Positions 1-13,096 of a stretch of 64,000 bases of DNA are shown one piece after another. Position 1 is the first letter of the stretch. Each line of letters begins with the position of its first letter. A program made the translations under genes and the position numbers. This DNA comes from Epiperipatus broadwayi (Eukaryota; Onychophora; Udeonychophora; Euonychophora; Peripatidae), in contig JAQFVV010000350.1 of the NCBI GenBank assembly GCA_028023455.1, positions 310,001-374,000 of the forward strand. Reading direction: 5' to 3'. The notes below the pieces were generated by a model that saw nothing but the letters and a program-made list of their open reading frames with translations, made no database searches and was not told the origin of the DNA.

Positions 1-1385
1 CTTTATTGCTATATATTTCTTCATAGAACTCTTCTATACATTTTATGATGTCATCTCTGTTTTTAGTCATAGTTCCATCTTTTTTTCTTATAGCAGAAAT
101 AAGCTTTCTATTAATACCAAGATGTGGTTTTAAACTCGTGAGACTTTTATTCTTTTCTACAGATTTCCTTTCTAGTTCACATTTATAATTTCTTATATCA
201 TTATCTATTTTTTTTGCATCACTTTATAAAATTCAAGATTTCAATCCTTCTTAATGCATTATTTTTATATTATTTTCATGTTCTTTTCTTTATAAACTGT
301 CTTGTCTCAGAAAAATTTTTATTGGTCAATTAGCTACTTTTATGCACCAGATATCTTTGTCATAGTTTTAAAGTTTATCAGTTATTTTCCTATTGAATTT
401 ATTCAAATCTGAATCATGTTCAAAATCTGTTAATATTTGAAAACGATTTGTAAATTTTAATTTAAACTCATTGGAATGTTTTTGAAAATTAGAAATATTA
501 ACTGTGAATATTGTTTTTCTTAATAATGTTTTCTCTCTTTTACATTAACATGTATTTTACATCTTACTAATTGATGATCACTTCCTGTTTTGAATTTATT
601 AAGAATATTACAATCGTGAAATACATAATTTCTATTAGTCAAAATATAATCCAATTCTGTTGCATCTTCATTTGGATGTTTCCATGTTCATTTGCATTTA
701 ACATTTTTCTCAAAAAAAGAATCCATAATATAAAAATCTATGTCCTCTCTCATTTCTATCACCATAACCAAATTTACCTACAGCACTTTCATCTTTTAAT
801 TGTTTACCAATTCTAGCATTAAAGTCTCCCATGACAATTTTAAAATGTTGTTTGATCTGATCAAAAGCTTTTGTACATCCATATAAAAATCCTCTACTTC
901 TTCATCACTATGAGAACTTGTTGGGGCATAAACTTGAATTATCTACATTTGGTATCTACTATTAAGTTGTATAACTAATCTTGCCACTCTGTCTGATACA
1001 CCATCAATCTCTACAATGTTGTTCTTCCCCTTTTTATTTATAATGAATCCTACTTCACTTGTATTTCCAATGTTTGTGCCTTTGTAGTACAGTACATTCT
1101 ACATTTTTTAAAATCAATTGTCTCTTCACCTTTTCTTCTAACTTCACAAAGTCCAATAATGTCCCATTTAATATGAGACAGTTCTTCCAATTCTTGCAAT
1201 CTTCCTTCATTTGAAAGTGATCTGCAGTTGTAAGTACCTAAATAAAAGGTCATCATCAAATGGCAGCCTAGGTCCACAATCAGGAGATTCTTAACACCTT
1301 CTGCCTTCAACTTCCAAATGCTGCCATTGCTAATAACTTCACAGCCTCCTGGAAATAAGGGTCATGATTTATTTTTGTCTGTCAT
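1..1385 (-). pseudogene. RTE-type endonuclease/RT polyprotein, 5' part, broken
   Basis: The frame starts at the ATG ending at 1385 and carries a leader of about 55 residues before the endonuclease (EEP) domain. The leader has an early in-frame TGA where copy B has a Trp codon. The domain opens around 1240 with the wording GTYNCRSL, followed by DIIGLCEVRRKGEE, typical of RTE/BovB endonucleases. Further down are the VYAPTSSHSDE segment (around 920) and GSDHQLVRCK with the catalytic histidine (around 570). Frameshifts (for example after DVQK near 865) and several stops make it non-functional. The product would nick DNA and reverse transcribe its own RNA. The family call is firm; activity is excluded by the breaks. 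Confidence 0.8.
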
Positions 1386-1750
1386 GATTGTAAATATCTA
1401 TTAGAAAAGAAAAAAATAATTAATTTACACACACATTTATTCTGCCTTCAAGAAATCTCATCTGATATTTCAGTTAAGAGCTGTCAAGCATCTGAGAAGA
1501 AAAACCATGGTGCTTCTTGATCTTAAACTCAGAGGTAAAAAGTCATCAACTTATCACACTGGCTAATGTGTGTTGGTGAGGAGTTTGTCCATGTTTGTAA
1601 ACTATATGAATAATCACATAGCAATAACAGCTGCAATGACAAAAACATATGAAGAGGACATTCCTTTAACACCTCCAAGAGGAATTGAAGGGTCTCCAGT
1701 CAGCAGTAAATTTCTTTCTGCAGCCACATTCCACTTTAGTAGACAATATA
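1..1750 (-). mobile_element. RTE/BovB-like LINE, copy A (5' half, cut by window edge)
   Basis: This is a non-LTR retrotransposon on the minus strand. The sequence aligns by eye, reversed, with copies B (43.4-46.8 kb) and D (60.4-63.0 kb). The non-coding leader, about 1390-1750, shares blocks with B and C: a segment around 1600-1650 and the segment ending at about 1700. The coding part runs off the left edge of the window inside the region between endonuclease and reverse transcriptase. Assignment to the RTE/BovB group rests on the endonuclease wording and on the relatives' 3' part (FADD-type RT and TGA-repeat tail). The exact 5' limit is uncertain. Confidence 0.85.
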
Positions 1751-3898
1751 ATTTTATGTATAATAGTAATACATTTTATCCAAAATGATACTGTAAAAAT
1801 ATCATCAACATTGCAAACAGTATCAGAATCAAAAATGTTGAGTAGAGTTAACTTTCTAATTAGTGTTTCATTATATGGCAAAAAATATTAATTATATTTT
1901 AAATATTATTTGCCCTTCATTATGTTCATTGTTGATTAAGATTAGTTTGAAATAAACATATTTTTAAATTTTACTAATATATTCAATTTTTTTTTTTGTA
2001 AATAGCCTTGGTAAAATAAAAAAAATGAATGGTTTATGAACTCCGGAGTCAGCTACTTTAATATTACACTTAAAAATGCACAGTGTAGGATAATTAATCT
2101 GTGCATATGATATCAAAAACTATATGTAAAATTTATTTATATATTTTGTATTCACAAACATAAATGAAAATATATTTATATTATTATTTATTTGTAAAAA
2201 ACTAATAAATAAAAAATTAGTTAGATTAATTTTAAAAAAATGAGATAACCAATCCATAGTGAGCTTAAATAAATAAAAAAAGAGATAACAACTAAGTTGT
2301 TAGCAAAGTTGTATCAAGAAATGAAGCAGAAATTCTTTGGTAAAACACCCAAAATTCTTCCAAGATTGTGATAAAAACCCATGTTTTGTATGTGATGAAT
2401 TGGGAAATGCAGAGCTCAACGGAATGCCTGCTATTAAGCTTTCTACAGAGTTACTCATTTTTCTCTCATCTAGAAGTAATGCTAGTTATTGATATTAAAT
2501 GTACATTAAAACTTAATCATATGTTTTAGTTTTCCTAAAGTTTTCTAAAGCTGACTATATTGAGAAGGATAATCCACATCATAGCATATGTCAACAAAAC
2601 AGAATCTGTGTGGTAATGAAAACCTACTATTTATAGTTGATGAGTTTAGTTTTTCTTTATATTTTGATCTACTGCTTATAAAAATTCCAGTCTAATTTTT
2701 AAAATAAGCTTAAAAATCTTTTCAAAATACATATTAATTTGATAAATTAATATGCAAATAGAAAATAGTTTACCGTGCGTATAATATTGCAAATTTATTA
2801 CATGGAAGGATAATTAAAAATGCTCATTACAACTTTAATTGTACTCATTTTTATCCCTTTAGTTAAGAGAGGATGCTTCAAAAATTTTGTGATAATATAA
2901 AGTAAAAAGGAAATACATTTTAATGTATTATAGTTATTAAAACAGGCAAAACTCTCCATGCAGTAGTGCCACTCAGTGCCAACCAGTTAATTTATAATAT
3001 GTTCCTGCCTAAATAATTTATTTTTGCATCTATATTTTTTTTCATATACATTATTAAATTTTTTGCATGTTGTTTTTGATAAAAATAACAATCATCTTTA
3101 GTTTGAAATTAATTTTGTAATCTAAAAATTTATTTATAAATACTAAACTAAAAAGGTTATTCAATATTTTATCATTATATTGATGATCAAGAGAAGAATC
3201 ACATTACTTTTTCTTTGTTCTAAAATTCAACTTTTGATATTCATTTTAATCATTCATATGTTATTGACATCGACAATAATTATTCTTTGGGATATTGTGT
3301 ATTATAGCTTATATTATGACATTAAATTTATACTTTGTTATAAAAAAATCTTGATGTCTGATGTTTATGGGCTGGCAAAAACTTCTATCAAAATTAATTA
3401 AATTGGAAGTGAATTGCCATAATAAAATAGACATTATAATAATAAGGGAAAATACTCATAGATGACAAAAGAGTGAATCCAGTCGAAAGCATACTTCTGC
3501 ACTAATAAAGCTTTGCTCTCAATACATTGTTATATTTATCATATATTATACACGCTAAACAATTACACATATTATGTACGCTAAATAATCTAGAAAATTG
3601 TTATGTTATGAAAAGTATTTGCTATCTTTTTTCATGAGAAATAAAATTCTATAAAGACAAAAATTTCTTTCAAAAACTCTTATTTTTAAATATAATTCCA
3701 GCCGTAATGGTTTCTGAGCAGAACTTTATTTTTGTATGAAATTAATTTCCAGAGCTGAAATAATTTTGAAACGCTATGTAAATATTAAAAAAAAAAAATT
3801 AAAGTTTTCTATTTTTTTTTAAAATTCTCATATTTGTTCTGATAATTCAAAAGCTTATTTCTTTTTAAAATAAAGAAAAGAATATTTAAATCGTGATA
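1751..3898. other. AT-rich stretch without recognisable gene
   Basis: Very AT-rich DNA with homopolymer runs. The only recognisable part is the fold-back-element end at 2937-2986. Short open frames here have no composition or motif support. Confidence 0.6.
2937..2986 (+). repeat. Solo end of the 36.4-kb fold-back element family
   Basis: About 50 bp starting TTAAAACAGG match the outer arm of the fold-back element at 36430-36639 nearly base for base (shared block GCCACTCAGTGCCAACCAG). The match stops abruptly at about 2986, so this is a truncated copy or a single arm. Confidence 0.75.
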
Positions 3899-6842
3899 AA
3901 GTATTTCACATTACCTGAAGCCATCATCTCTGAGGCATACATATATTTTCACAAAATTCATATCCTGTCTTTGCCACCAGTCGATGCCTGGTTTGCCTTC
4001 ATCCATATTTTAATGTCATTAATCTTAAACTATACATTACATAATAAAGGGCCATCTTCACTCCTGATAGAACTTGAATCACTCAACAACACCCTTAAAA
4101 ATCTTCCCCTTGATACAATTCCTATAGAATCCATAATCAACCTGAAATCCCAATACAAAAATAAACAGTTGATTTTGGCAGAATATCTCTCTATCAAAAA
4201 GTCAAAAATTTTCTTGAACCAGCCCCACAATTGGTCCAGAGGCTACATTAGGTGGGCTCTGGGCCATAGAGACAAGAAACCCACCCCTTCATCTATTACA
4301 GTTGGAAATAAACTTTACTCAGGATCTAACATGCTTCTAAAATTTTTTTTGTTCTTCAGGGAAAAGTTTTCTACTTATGCACCTGACTCTAAACAGGACT
4401 CAATATGGGATTCTTCCCCCTCTGACCATGGCATCTTGGAGGGAGATGTTCTGACTAAGTTAATCTCGATGTCTGAAAGGATCCATCCAGGGCTCCATGC
4501 AATTCCCTGTTTCCTTCTACTGCACCTGTCTAAATTCTCGGTTCCAATCATGTACAACTTGGTTAATCATCTTTCTTCTGGTGCCCATGAAATCAGTGGT
4601 CTTTATCCCATAGAAATAGTGCCATTTCTAAAGCGCAACATAATTCCGTCCCTGCTGAAGAACCTGCGGCCCATCTCTATGACTCCACTGATGGTCAAGA
4701 TTATTGAATCTATCATCAAGGACAAAATTCAAAACAAGATTCTTCCCCTTATTTCGCACTATCAATTTGCAAAAAAGGGCAGCTCAACCACAAATGCTAT
4801 TAATATTTTTAAAATCATTACTGACCACATCAGATCCCCCAGGCAATCTAGACCAGTGGTTGTGCAGCTCGACATTGCAGCTGCCTTTGATTCTATTCAA
4901 CTCAGTACCCTTTTAAACTTACTTGGTGAGCATGACATTTCTACTGGAATCATAAATATTATTAGAAAACTCCTTTACAATCATGAATTGAGCATCTCAC
5001 TTAATGGGAAGCTTTCTCCCCCATTCTACACCACATCCTCCATTCCACAAGGCTCTCCTCTGAGTGCCCTGTTTTTCATTACTTACCTCAACCCTCTGCT
5101 TCTTCAAAATGAGAGATCTCTTCCTGGCATTCATATCCCAATTTTAAAAACATCAATTCATCACATCACCTATATGGATGACTTGGCCATTTTCCTTCCA
5201 TCAAAAAAATTAATACCAAGACTCTTATCAATACTTAAAGAATTCTCCAATCAATCTGGCCTCAAATTTAATATGGCCAAGTTATCTGCCTGGTATATAT
5301 CTTCAGGTAAGACCATTCCAGGACCATTTGCAGCAAAGCCTCAGAACTTCTTGGGCTTCCCTATATTTGAATCCATGTCTTCCATGAGGAGATCTATCCA
5401 AGGAAAGCTACTTCAATCCACACAGAGAATCACATCCTCTCTATCCAAAGTCTACATGTCCATGTTCGCCAAGTCCTCCCTCATCAACATACTAATATTC
5501 CCTAGAATATCCTATTTCACCCCAGTAGTCAATTTTTCCAAAGTCTTCATCGGGAAAATACCCAAGATGTGCACTGATCTGATTAGAGGGGGGGAAAGTG
5601 CAACCATAAGCTTGAGAAATCTATAGAAACACACAAAACTCAATGGATTATCTTTACATTCCATAGATACTTTCATATTCCAACATTCCTACAATTCTTT
5701 CTACAGAATGTCTCTGCAATATCCTAACTACTCACATTCCAGAGAGGTCACTCCCACAGATAAGCCGCCCCCTATTGGTATTGACTGTCTGGAAGCCCTC
5801 GCATGTCTTATCTCCAAACATACTATGCTTCCTATAAAATTGTCCTCAATGAAAATCCAAGTTCTGGGATACATACTACATCCTTAATCCTGATGTTTCT
5901 GCAGGATCAACTATCCTCAGGCTTAACAACCATATGCTAATCAATAAATTTAAGCGATGGTTTCCTGAACCCAAATATTTTGATTTCCTGATGAAGATAA
6001 ATATTAATGCCTTGCCTACTAAACACTTTCTGGTGCATCATAGAGGATTCTCAAACATAGAGTCCACTTGCTCACTATGCCTCAGAGAGGATGAAACTTG
6101 TCTTCACCTCCTCTGCCACTGTGTTTCCCTTCACCTCTACAGAGTCCTTATAGCCTCCATGTTAAATAACAATACGCCTACCCTGTTGACTCTCATTGAC
6201 AATATACTATGTGGATCCATCCCAGAGATACGAATAACAACATTTGTACTGTTTTCACTATGGTACACATGGTTCTGTCTTACCTTTAATCATGCACTAG
6301 AGCATCCACTTAACAAAATGGAAAAAATTTGGAAAAGGGACCAGAATTTGGCCCCCTCTTACATCTATGACTCCACAAGGAGGTTATTGATATGGCCCTC
6401 AAAGCTGATCCCTTTCACTCCTAAATAGAAATCTTCCCTAGAGAGAAATTTGAGGCTGAATGGCCTGCATCTCTTTGTAATAACTTACCTTGCTCTGCAT
6501 GATTATTGCCCAGATCCTGAGTTGTTATGGAAGTAACCTCTGGTATGAAGGGTCAATTGGGTCATGTGGAGCATGGACCAAGGATTAGACCTATTGCTGA
6601 ACTATATGAGACATGCAAGTGTGGTCATCTATATCAACATGATACTATTCCAGACTCGTTCCTTGCTGATATGCTTCATATTAGTCCTTTTAGCTGGTGT
6701 CAAACAAGATATCAATAGTGAGCTTTCATCCCACTGATTATCATGTAATATATCCTATGTTTAACTATTATCATATATTGTAACTAAATTTCTGAATAAA
6801 ATTCTATATTTTATAAAAAAAAAAAAAAAGTATTCCACTTTA
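3899..6842 (+). mobile_element. L1/Tx1-like LINE, copy 1, 5'-truncated, with target-site duplication
   Basis: A 5'-truncated non-LTR element. The left flank 3899-3913 (AAGTATTTCACATTA) and right flank 6828-6842 (AAGTATTCCACTTTA) match at 13 of 15 positions and look like an aged target-site duplication. The element ends in an A-run (6815-6829) about 20 bp after an AATAAA signal (6795-6800). Coding similarity to copy 2 (16-21.8 kb) begins exactly at 3914, supporting that as the truncation point. About 390 bp of 3' untranslated sequence follow the last coding block. A TSD plus poly(A) tail indicates target-primed reverse transcription. The clade is judged from an L1-type layout plus a C-terminal zf-RVT finger, so Tx1-like is probable rather than proven. 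Confidence 0.85.
3914..6428 (+). pseudogene. Tx1-like ORF2: linker, reverse transcriptase and C-terminal zinc finger (broken)
   Basis: The open frame runs 3893-5626, but its first residues are flanking host DNA; real homology starts with PEAIISEAY at 3914. Reverse transcriptase motifs are intact: motif A LDIAAAFDSI near 4865, motif B IPQGSPLS near 5041, and the catalytic YMDD box near 5171. An in-frame TAG at 5624-5626 interrupts a region that continues in the same frame (KHTKLNGLSLHSI, matching copy 2). A later frameshift moves the C-terminal part into the frame open from 5934 to 6428. That part has LPTKHFLVHHRGF followed by a C-x2-C...H...C zinc-finger pattern (zf-RVT). The endonuclease domain is missing. 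A dead copy. Confidence 0.85.
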
Positions 6843-7499
6843 AATAAAATGTTTCCATGCACAATTTTATATGTGATTAGAATGGACGAAGTCAGATTTT
6901 CAACTCCCTACAACCATGCTGTCCATTTTATACAATTGATATGTGCTAATTTTGCTCTAAAGGTTTCATTCTTTGGAGAATATTTTGCCAATGTATTTAT
7001 GTTAAAAAAATTTGGACAAAAAAAAAGCAGTGGATAACACTAATGTAGTTAGTTATTCAAATTACAGATAATTGAATTCCATGAAGATATGAACATTATT
7101 TTCATCTTCTTTATATGATATACCTTGAAATTTAAAAAAAATAGATCAGTACATATTTTATTTCCAGATTTTACTGCCAAATGAATGCAAAAGAATGCTA
7201 CAAATAGCCAGAAGAGAGTGAATTTAAGCTGAATAATTGAAACACCACTATACCAAGTTTCAAAATTCTATAAACATAAAAAAAGTTAAAGTATATTTCA
7301 ATAAATAAATTCAAAAAGTATGTGTATATGAAATAATAGGATTGTTGCTTTTTACACTGAATGACTTAGATGGCAGCACATTCTCCCATTGCTAGTAAGA
7401 AATCTAGAAAATATCAAAACATATTTAAACCGAATGGCATGAATAAAATAATATTGCCTTTTTATAATTGTTTAAGATAGACATGAAAATTATTTCAAG
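6843..7499. other. AT-rich stretch, nothing recognised
   Basis: No coding, RNA or repeat signal that I can support. The left boundary of the following RTE copy is gradual, so its leader may begin somewhat earlier than 7500. Confidence 0.5.
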
Positions 7500-8671
7500 A
7501 ATTTCTAAATGACTTGGATCTCATTTAATTGCAAGTGCATTTGTATAATACAGATTTATTTCATTATATAATAAAAATGTGCATACATTGAATTAGACTA
7601 CTGAATAAATTTCCTGCTAACTAAAAGAAGATACTTTGATTTCACTTTGAGGTCTTTAAGAAATCAAGCATAGCAATTTGTAATGTCTATTCCATATATT
7701 TGTGTCATTGCATCTATTATTACTATGTGATTATTCATATGCTAAATAAATGGTGGACAAGCTATTCATCAACACATATCAACAAGCATGATGAATTTAG
7801 TACATTTTGCCTCTGATTTTAAGATCAAGAAATAACAATTTTCTTGATAATTATTTTGTGAAATATCAGTTGAATTTTCTTGAAGATAGGATGAATACAT
7901 GTGAATAATTTTTTATAAATATTTACAATCATGATAGACAAAATTAAAGTATGATCCTTATTCCCAGAAGGCTGTAAAGTCATCAATCAAAACAGCAGTT
8001 GGAAAATAAAGACAGAAGTGTTAAGAATCTTCTAAGAACCTATTAAAATATATATAACTGTAGACCACTTTCAAGTAATGAAAGATTTTTTTAATTCAAA
8101 TGAGAATTAATATTAAATGTTATATATAGAGCTCATGAAATAAGCTCTTAAATGGGATATTTTTGAACTTTGTAAGTTAAAAGAAAATATGAAGAGATAA
8201 ATGATTTAAAAAGTGGACATGTATTTTACTAATGAAGTGAGATTTATTATAAATAAAAAATGAAAAAATATCATCATGGAGATTGCAAGTATACCAGACA
8301 GATTGGAAAAATTAAAAATTAAAATTAACAAAGTTAATTCAAGTATATGTTCCAACAAATTTTCATTGTGAAGAAGAATATTTTTTAATGAATATACAGA
8401 ATGCTTTTGATCAAGACAAAAATTAAAAAAAACATATTGTCTTGAGAGACCTTAATGCTAGATTTGGTAAACAACTGAAAAAGAAAAAAGCCATGTATAT
8501 ACTTTGGTATGGTCATAGGAATGTAAGAGGACAGAGACTTATGGAATTTGCAGAAAAGCTGTACATCATTGATTATTTCTTTGGGAAAAATGCTAAATGA
8601 AAATGGACATTGAAGCAACTGATTGAAGATACAACAGAAATACTATATTTTGACTAGTAGGTGAAATATTG
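7500..8671 (+). mobile_element. RTE-like LINE, copy C, 5' part (decayed)
   Basis: Leader sequence 7500-7930 aligns by eye with copy B 43415-43820 (for example the block around 7690-7760). The ORF start near 7934 has ATG to ATA or stop changes. Endonuclease fragments follow at 8340-8650 with many stops. This is the most decayed of the longer RTE copies. It breaks off at about 8670 inside the endonuclease domain and resumes at about 13729 after a nested insertion. Confidence 0.75.
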
Positions 8672-8782
8672 CAGAAGTATTGAAAACTTCCGGAAAACTA
8701 TATGCATATATTATTTATAATACTTCACTCATATACACTTTAATGCAATTAATTTTCTTAAAAACTTCTTTATTTTCTTACA

Positions 8783-8810
8783 GTTTCGACTGTCCAGCAG
8801 TCTTCTTCAG
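8783..8810 (-). other. CTGAAGA-hairpin-GAAAC module (left arm)
   Basis: Read on the minus strand: CTGAAGA, a 5-bp GACTG/CAGTC hairpin with loop CTGGA, then GAAAC. This equals the catalytic-core layout of a hammerhead (CUGANGA, stem II, GAAA), but no stem I complement is visible, so it is probably a Penelope-type 3'-end signature and not a working ribozyme. Confidence 0.5.
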
Positions 8811-9045
8811 AACTACAAGATTTGAATAATACAAATACATAATTATCATTTCACATATATATGTATAAATCTTATACAAATCAAATATATATATATCTCC
8901 ATCATTTTACACACATATATAAAACACACATATATACATATATATATATATCAAAATATACACATATTTTCTTCATATATATACACATATAAATCTATAT
9001 CACCCCTAGACATATATATAATCCATATCTACATCTATATATATA

Positions 9046-9081
<36 letters not shown>

Positions 9082-9457
9082 AAAATTAAAGTTATAAAAA
9101 GTAAAATTAAAGATAGTAAAGTAAAAGATGTTATATATTAGATAATTATAAAAATAATAATAATAAAATAGTATTAAATATTATAAATAATATTAAAAAG
9201 AAGAATATTTAAAAGGTTGATTTAAAAATAAGTAAAAATGGAATTGTTTAAAAAGATAAAAAATTAAAAAACGGTGAATTGGATATGTTTTGTTTTGTAT
9301 TTTATATATGTGTAGATAGAATATATATATGGATGTGTATTAGTAAAGATATATGAAGATTGTATATATGTCTATAGGTGTATGTATATCTGTATATGGA
9401 TGTATGTTTAAAAGAGGTATGTCTAGGTATTGGATATGCATATATATATATATATAT

Positions 9458-9590
9458 TGTAACCAAAATCTCTTCTCGAGCCGGCCACGTTGCGCGCCAA
9501 AAGCTGTAACCAAAATATCTCGAGCCAGCCACGTTGCGCGCCAAAAGCTGTAACCAAAATCCCCGGAGCCGTCCACCCTGATGGCTCACA
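9458..9590 (+). repeat. Tandem repeat, about 44-47 bp unit, 2.5-3 copies
   Basis: Units start with TGTAACCAAAAT at 9458, 9505 and 9549. The first two share the block CCACGTTGCGCGCCAAAAGC; the third diverges after about 20 bp. The unit repeats the terminal TGTAACC itself, so the element end is iterated. It is strikingly GC- and CpG-rich against its surroundings. Confidence 0.85.
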
Positions 9591-10895
9591 AAGGCGGTAA
9601 CCAACCTTCCATCACCCCTCCAACTACCCATCATCATGCCGTACTTGTTGCGGCACTATAAATTGTAACCGTAAATTGTGTAATCTCAACTACGTAACGT
9701 AAGTGCACTAGGAATTACAACCTTGGTCACTGATCAACTCTCATTGCACATTATCAGCTATTAAGAGCTGTATCCAAAAGCATATCATACTATTTATTTT
9801 ATGCACAAAAGACCACAATCAACATCTGGGGCAATTTACTACAGACAAAATTAATGAATTAACCTAACTTTTTATAATTTATTTGATCGCAGCCAGGGTA
9901 TACCGCGAAGACCTATCATAGTATTATTATAAAACATATTAAACAAATTATAAGTGCAATTTTATCACCCTTAAACCTCAATTTGCGATTTTTATGGTAT
10001 GCTACCCTATGGCCGACCATGTACAAGATAGCGTAATTTGTGGAACCACATAAGATTATGAAATTTTAAATCATCTATATGATTTCTAAGACAGATGCTA
10101 GTCCAGGTAAAGCTTTGCAATTAATAAACATGAATAATTGGGTTCTTTTATAATTTAATATATCATTGAGACTCTTATTGTATTGACGAATGAAAATTTA
10201 AAATGTTAGGTAAATATTTAATCATATCATTATTGAATAAATCTGTTCACAAGTTTAATAATTAATTTGTATTTTATACTAGAATCAACTACGCAAAGCC
10301 ACAATGATGGAAAAGGTAAATGGGATTTTATTGTACCTTACCAATCATATACTACCAAAGACGAAAAGCATCTTAATGTTTTCCCAAAATATTAATAAAT
10401 TCTTATATCATGTAGACAATAATATGTAATTCAATGTATGCTCTATAATGTATGCTCTTCAATGTATGCTCTATCCAAAGTTTATGATTTCTGATGTTAT
10501 GAATGACACATAGCAACGGCACAGTAAGTTTAATTATAAATCAACTTTTATTTACAAACTTTATGAACAATAAATAGTTAATTTCAATATTTTAAATAAA
10601 ACATAAATAAACAAATAAAATAATTAAATGATGGTTCAATAGACTTTCTTCAATACATCTCACAGGTACAGTATTTAAAAACCTAATCATACCTTATTTC
10701 AATCTAATATAATGAATATTGAGACAATTATTAAATTCAGCATTAACTTATGAAATATTGAACGTCATTTCCAGATTCAATAACTTCCTACTGTATACCT
10801 ATAATAATATAATAAATAATATGATGTTTGTATGTTTTAGCTATAATGTAATCATTAATTAAAATGAAAATGTAAACTTACACTCCGGTAGATAA

Positions 10896-11235
10896 TAATT
10901 AACCAACAGTTAATTATCATGAAGTACTTGAATAGAATGTCCTGTTGCCATTTATCAATCTAACCGATAAATTATGCTTACAAATGAAGAAGATGATTTG
11001 GCAGATTAACTAAAATACTTTGCCCAACTTATATCTGTGAAGCAAACATATTCCTGTGGATGTATTCATCTACACGTAGGAATTAAATAATACTAACGTT
11101 TTGCGTATTTAAACACTATCATAAAGTCATACGTATAATCACACAATTCCGCGGATTAACCACCAGCGCAGGAATGTGTGTAAAATACAAAATGGCAATT
11201 AAAATAATCTGCGGATTAACCACCAGCACAGATTA
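10896..11235. other. Hairpin cluster inside the TTGTAACC element
   Basis: Several short inverted repeats lie within 340 bp: ATAATTAAC/GTTAATTAT near 10900-10922 with loop CAACA; ATTTATC/GATAAAT near 10950-10973; ATTCCT/AGGAAT plus GATG/CATC near 11050-11090; and two related hairpins at 11141-11179 and 11205-11235. The last two share the loop region GCGGATTAACCACCAGC, while their stems differ in sequence (ACACA and TTCC in one, TAATCTG/CAGATTA in the other). Conserved loop with changed but still paired stems suggests selection on structure. Function unknown. Confidence 0.55.
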
Positions 11236-13096
11236 AAGCCTTTAACATACTAAAACAACATTATAATTTACTTCACATTAAAGTGCAAATCATCCCCCTC
11301 AATTCTTCTGATTATTCAGAATACGCTGACACTTTAGCAAATGTGGGTTCTTGCTTAGTAAAATATTACAATAATCAGGACAACTAATGTACTACTTATC
11401 TTGCTTAAAATAAACATGTATAATATAATGTAAATAATATTGGCATGGGAATATAAATCTGGAAAGACTTACAAATATCTCATAAAGATTGGTATATCTC
11501 ATGAATTCATTAAGTACTGTTTAAGCTTTCTCCGCAAGCGCTATTCTTTTGAATAAATATTTTATTCAACCTTTATTAATTTAAATCTAACAAATATAAC
11601 TTATGAACTTCATAGGCGAGTTCATATAACGATAAAATTAAATAAATGTATTATTCATTAACATATAACATTTAACGGTGTGTGTGTGTGATAAAACTAA
11701 ATGTAAAGCATTTTATAGTTCAAATACATGAATTTTAGCAGATGTGTATCACAAATTGGATTGTATAGCATTTTGTAACTCCTAATGTGATCCGTGGAAT
11801 CCATGTACAATGTGTAGAATAATAAGTATATGAGGTAATAGCTATAACTGTAGTTAAATTCCATACATGCAATTATATCCATTTGATTAGTTATTAAAGC
11901 AATATTAGATTAACGATTTGCGTGGCTCTCCAAACATGAAACAATTTTAAAACAGGATACACAGAATTTAAATGAAAATGTTTTTCATAAAGTTATTAAT
12001 CCCTACATCTCTCTATCAAAAGTGTTCCAAGTTTATCCTATCCATGCAAGTATTTATTTATCCATTGCGTTAATCCAGGAATAACCAATTACAGCAATTA
12101 CTTTATTTATTTTAAACTGACGATACAATTATAAAATAGCTTTGTTTAATTATTTAAAGAATGTTTATGATCCAAATGTTAAACAAATTAACTAGCAATT
12201 ATTACTGGCATTATAAAATTAATTATCAATCAATAATATATTTTATTAGAATTAAAGAACGGAAATATTAAAAGATTTTGACAAATTTAACGCTTTACTT
12301 TATTTTAACTTAAACTTTTTCTTTTTAAAAAACAAATTTTCATTTTAATAAAACTTCTGTAATTAAAACACTGATTCAAATTTTCCAAATTGTAGAATAA
12401 TAAATATTTCAAAACATACCAAATTCTTGTATTTAATTCTTTCAAACTGGGAAGCTCCGACATTTCAAAAATGCGATATTGGAAAACGCTACGGTGATTT
12501 GATTCAGTTGGCCGAACGACTTGAAAAGATCTTTAAGTTTTAGTGATCCATCTTAATTAGATACCACTAAGTTATTTTATGTTTATAGCAAATTTTGTGG
12601 TAGTCTATTTACTTATTAACGGTTTCAAAATCAGCTCAGCAAATTTTACACCATTTGCCTTTACCGTTTCTGTTCTTCTTCCCACCAAAAGACAAACTAA
12701 CAGACGATATTCTCCTAGAAATTCGCGCTCTTTTCTTTTATTACATTGAGACGCCTACGTAATTATTGTATTTATTTAATAATTTATTTTAATTGAACAA
12801 ATGGTTTTATTTTAATTCAATAGAAATAATAATTTAAGATTACTTTAAATAAATAAAAACAAAATATTATTTTTAATAATATTTTACCAAATTTTAATAT
12901 GTTGTAAAAATTTTAAAAAGTTAAACATTTTGATATAAGTTAGCATATGGAAAGAAGCAAATTTAAATTTATTAAAATAATATAAGAGAGTAATCTGTTC
13001 AAGTGCGAATCAAGCCAACCAAATCACCAAGAGAAGAAAGAGAAATTTTTATATAAGTTACATCAATTAATATATTTTCTACTAAAATATATGGTT

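Noticed and set aside
9302-9637. Overlapping frames of 66-111 codons at the left end of the TTGTAACC element
   Set aside because: They are created by the 44-47-bp tandem repeat and TATACA repeats, with repetitive peptides and no domain.
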